NCBI GenBank assembly: GCA_005884685.1 | Contig: VBAH01000050.1 | Span: 29,778 to 93,777 of the forward strand | Direction of reading: 5' to 3' | Source of the DNA: Alphaproteobacteria bacterium | GTDB lineage: Bacteria; Pseudomonadota; Alphaproteobacteria; Rhizobiales; Xanthobacteraceae | Length of the DNA: 64,000 bases | Part shown: positions 62,020 through 64,000 of the stretch, in pieces | How positions within the stretch are numbered: the stretch's first letter is position 1 | How the letters are laid out: each line of letters begins with the position of its first letter | Notes under the pieces: generated by a model | Seen by the model: only the letters and a program-made list of their open reading frames with translations | What the model was told of the DNA's origin: nothing | Database searches by the model: none | Program-made: the position numbers and the translations under genes

Positions 62020-62331
62020 ATGCCTACGTTCTTTGTCGTCCGCGCGACCATCCCCGATCTCGCGCAGCGCGCGGCGTTCGACAAATGGTACGCCGAGGAG
62101 CATCTGCCGGACGCCGCCCAAAGCTTCGGCGCGCAGAAGGCGTGGCGGTTCTGGAGCGAGACCGATCCGGCGGTGCATCAGGCGACCTACCAGTTTGCCG
62201 ACCGCGCCGCGCTCGATCACGGCACGCGGCCCGAGAACATGAAGCGGCTGGTCGCGGATTTCGACAAGGCTTGGCCGCATATCAAGCGCAGCCGCGACAT
62301 CATGACGCTCGCGCAGGAGTGGGGCGCGTAG
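62020..62331 (+). CDS. Small ferredoxin-like (dimeric alpha-beta barrel, EthD-like) protein
   Basis: The 103-residue protein shows the alpha-beta barrel pattern: FFVVRATIPDLAQRAAFDKW, the YAEEHLPDAA helix and an ETDPAVHQATYQFADRAAL strand-helix. It resembles EthD-like or DUF4286-type monooxygenase-fold proteins. No catalytic residue can be named. It is probably co-transcribed with the cupin. Confidence 0.6.
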   Translation: MPTFFVVRATIPDLAQRAAFDKWYAEEHLPDAAQSFGAQKAWRFWSETDPAVHQATYQFADRAALDHGTRPENMKRLVADFDKAWPHIKRSRDIMTLAQEWGA

Positions 62332-62339
62332 CGGCTTTT

Positions 62340-62448
62340 CCGTCGTTGCGAGCCAACGGGTCCGCGCCTCGCGCGCCCGATGACAGGCTCCGCGAAGCAA
62401 TCCAGGGGCTCTGGATTGCTTCGTCGTATGCGCTCCTCGCAACGACGG
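62340..62448. repeat. 109-base palindromic element (family H)
   Basis: CCGTCGTTGCGAG (62340-62352) and CTCGCAACGACGG (62436-62448) are perfect 13-base ends. An inner hairpin, GAAGCAATCCAG/CTGGATTGCTTC (62394-62405 and 62411-62422), has a 5-base loop. It separates two convergent genes and could serve both as terminator. It looks like a MITE-type element. Confidence 0.8.
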
Positions 62449-62451
62449 GGC

Positions 62452-62709
62452 TTACCCGCCCGACTTCGCCGCTGGCGCGCCCGGCGGCAATACCGCGTTG
62501 GTGCTGGCGGGCGCGGGCGCCGTCGCGGCTGATGCGGCGGGCGGCTGGTCCGGCTTGTCGCTGCGGTGATTGATGCTGGCCGCCGCAATGAATACGGCCG
62601 CGGCAAATCCGAGCAGGATCGCCCAGCGCTTCGCGCTGCTGCCGGGGCGTTCCTCCGGAGCGAGCACCGGGCCGGTTTCGCGGTCGGCGATATTGCCACG
62701 ATCGGTCAT
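62452..62709 (-). CDS. Small single-span membrane protein
   Basis: The 85-residue protein starts at ATG 62709, 8 bases after AGGAG. It has a charged N-terminus, one hydrophobic segment (RWAILLGFAAAVFIAAASIN) and an Ala/Pro-rich tail. No family is recognised. It is divergent from the histone-like gene. Confidence 0.6.
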   Translation of the reverse strand: MTDRGNIADRETGPVLAPEERPGSSAKRWAILLGFAAAVFIAAASINHRSDKPDQPPAASAATAPAPASTNAVLPPGAPAAKSGG

Positions 62710-62915
62710 GGCTGCGTCTCCTGTTTGCCGGGATAACGGGTGCGCACCGCATGCGGTTCCGCGTCGCCCGACGGGCCCTCGAGGTGCCAAATCCGGTTGA
62801 CGATCGCCCTGCCGCCGAAGCGCGACATTTCTGCGTTCCGACACTTGAAGCTGCGGAGGGAGATTTCATACACTTCGGCAATTCCCGACTCATCACCGCA
62901 GCGCAGGGGGAGATC

Positions 62916-63578
62916 ATGCCGAGGCCGAAGACCAAAGACTGGAGGGCGCTCGAGAACGAACATCAACCCTCGGGGCTGCACGTGATTGTGAACGGACTGG
63001 TCGAGCTCGAGCCCGACCAGCGTCCGGTCCTGACCGAGCGCGCCAGCCGGGCGGGGCAATTGGGGCTCGCGCTGACGACCGAGCCGTCAGACGAGCCGGA
63101 TTTCGACGGCAAGGTCTGGAAAGCGGCGAGCTTCCACAAGGAAGTGAAGGAGAACCAATACAACAGCGTGCGGGTGATGTCGGGCGACATGGTTGTCGCC
63201 GATTTCCCGGTGCTCGACGACAGCGAGCATGCGCGGCTGCTGGCCAGGCAGACGGCCGTGCAGAACGCAGCGATGGACGTCAAGAAGAAGGCCTCGACGG
63301 CGAAAAAGGTGGTGAAAAAGGCGGTCGAGGCGGTGAAAGAGGTGGTGGGCAAGGTCGCGCAAGCCGTCACCGGGCCGGCAAAGAAGCGCAGCAAGCCAGC
63401 GAAGAAGGCCAAGAAGGCCAAGAAGGCCAAGAAAAAGGCGCCGAAGGCGGTTGGCGGATGGGCAAAGGGGCGCGCCGGAAAGACCGCGAAAAAAGCGTCC
63501 AGGGCGAAGACAAAGAAAGCGGCCAAGAAAGCAAACAAGAGAGCAAAGAAGACCAAGGCAAAGAAGCGCGGACGGTAA
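62916..63578 (+). CDS. Histone-H1-like protein with N-terminal globular domain
   Basis: The 220-residue protein starts at ATG 62916 behind GGGGGAGA. Residues 1-120 form a small folded domain (GLHVIVNGLVELEPDQRPVL, then NSVRVMSGDMVVADFPVLDD). The last 100 residues are Lys/Ala repeats (KKAKKAKKAKKKAPKAVGG, ending KKTKAKKRGR) like H1-type DNA-binding tails. The tail probably binds DNA or RNA without specificity. The N-terminal domain is not recognised. Confidence 0.75.
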   Translation: MPRPKTKDWRALENEHQPSGLHVIVNGLVELEPDQRPVLTERASRAGQLGLALTTEPSDEPDFDGKVWKAASFHKEVKENQYNSVRVMSGDMVVADFPVLDDSEHARLLARQTAVQNAAMDVKKKASTAKKVVKKAVEAVKEVVGKVAQAVTGPAKKRSKPAKKAKKAKKAKKKAPKAVGGWAKGRAGKTAKKASRAKTKKAAKKANKRAKKTKAKKRGR

Positions 63579-63589
63579 GTCCGCGCGCC

Positions 63590-64000
63590 GTGCGTGCGCG
63601 TATCCTGGTCGTGGCGTTGCTGCTCGCGGCTGCACCCGCGCAGGGACAGGACGCACTCGTCACCTTCAAGTCGCTCGGTCCGGACGTCGCGCTCGAACTC
63701 GCGCGCGCGGCGCTCGCCGTCTGCCGCGAACGCGGCTACCAGGTCGCCGTCGCGGTCGTCGATCGCTTCGGCGTGACGCAGGTGGTCCTGCGCGACCGCT
63801 TCGCTGGCGCCCATACGGTGCCCACCGCGACCGGAAAAGCATGGACCGCGGTCACGTTCCGCACCCATACCAGCGAATTGGCCGGCATCAGCCAGCCGGG
63901 CATGCCGCAAGCCGGCCTGCGCACGCTTCCGGGCGTGGTCATCCTCGGCGGCGGCATGGTGGTCGAGGCCGGTGGCTCGCTGGTCGGCGGCGTAGGCGTC
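63590..64000 (+). CDS. Secreted GlcG/HbpS-family protein (3' end outside window)
   Basis: The frame opens at GTG 63590 and is still open at the last base. A signal peptide (MRARILVVALLLAAAPAQG) is followed by the HbpS/GlcG fold (LELARAALAVCRERGYQVAV, AVVDRFGVTQVVLRD, GVVILGGGMVVEAGG). The family includes heme-binding and cofactor-binding proteins; the ligand is unknown. It follows the histone-like gene by 11 bases and may be co-transcribed. Confidence 0.85.
   Translation, partial: MRARILVVALLLAAAPAQGQDALVTFKSLGPDVALELARAALAVCRERGYQVAVAVVDRFGVTQVVLRDRFAGAHTVPTATGKAWTAVTFRTHTSELAGISQPGMPQAGLRTLPGVVILGGGMVVEAGGSLVGGVGV

Overview
The window reads as a high-GC alphaproteobacterial chromosome. Ribosomal and RNA polymerase sequences, the gene order, and many small palindromic repeats all point to the Hyphomicrobiales (Rhizobiales), near Bradyrhizobium/Xanthobacteraceae-type lineages. 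This placement is inferred from sequence character; no phylogeny was run. No tRNA, rRNA, CRISPR array, transposase or prophage was seen.

Bases 1-35200 are the translation/transcription superoperon, all on the plus strand: nusG (cut by the window edge), a methyltransferase, rplK-rplA, an accessory block, rplJ-rplL-rpoB-rpoC, then the str operon (rpsL-rpsG-fusA-tuf), the S10 operon (rpsJ to rpsQ), the spc operon (rplN to secY-adk) and the alpha operon (rpsM-rpsK-rpoA-rplQ), closed by a strong terminator. Its least usual part is bases 2578-5660, between rplA and rplJ. This block holds an HTH protein, a DUF2171 protein, a DUF433/DUF5615 toxin-antitoxin pair, an orphan antitoxin-like regulator, and a parDE pair with its own promoter/operator and a third short antitoxin-like gene. 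Several proteins carry unusual basic or low-complexity tails: L5 (N-terminal), S5 (Arg-Ser repeats), S19 and adenylate kinase (C-terminal).

Bases 35300-41700 hold a diheme cytochrome c and a minus-strand gene chain (MFS transporter, SDR, polysaccharide deacetylase, metallophosphoesterase, membrane spermidine-synthase-like protein). Bases 41896-46416 are an overlapping plus-strand chain: DegP/Q protease, RarA ATPase, a small secreted Cys protein and an RluC-type pseudouridine synthase. Next come a proline-rich secreted peptide and an ArsR regulator with a probable leaderless transcript and two SRPBCC proteins. A minus-strand operon encodes a 2-oxoacid:acceptor oxidoreductase and its flavin/iron-sulfur partner.

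Bases 53200-64000 are mixed: a HAD phosphatase, small conserved proteins, an ATP12-type ATP synthase assembly factor behind an RBS-masking hairpin, a FliK-like/FlhB-like pair, an acyl-CoA carboxylase beta subunit whose 3' end is duplicated as a decayed copy, a DUF4160 remnant with DUF2442, a lipase-like lipoprotein, a cupin, a histone-H1-like protein and a secreted GlcG/HbpS protein cut by the window end. At least nine palindromic repeat elements of several families lie in the intergenic gaps, including inside the ribosomal operons; some supply a stop codon or displace a ribosome binding site.
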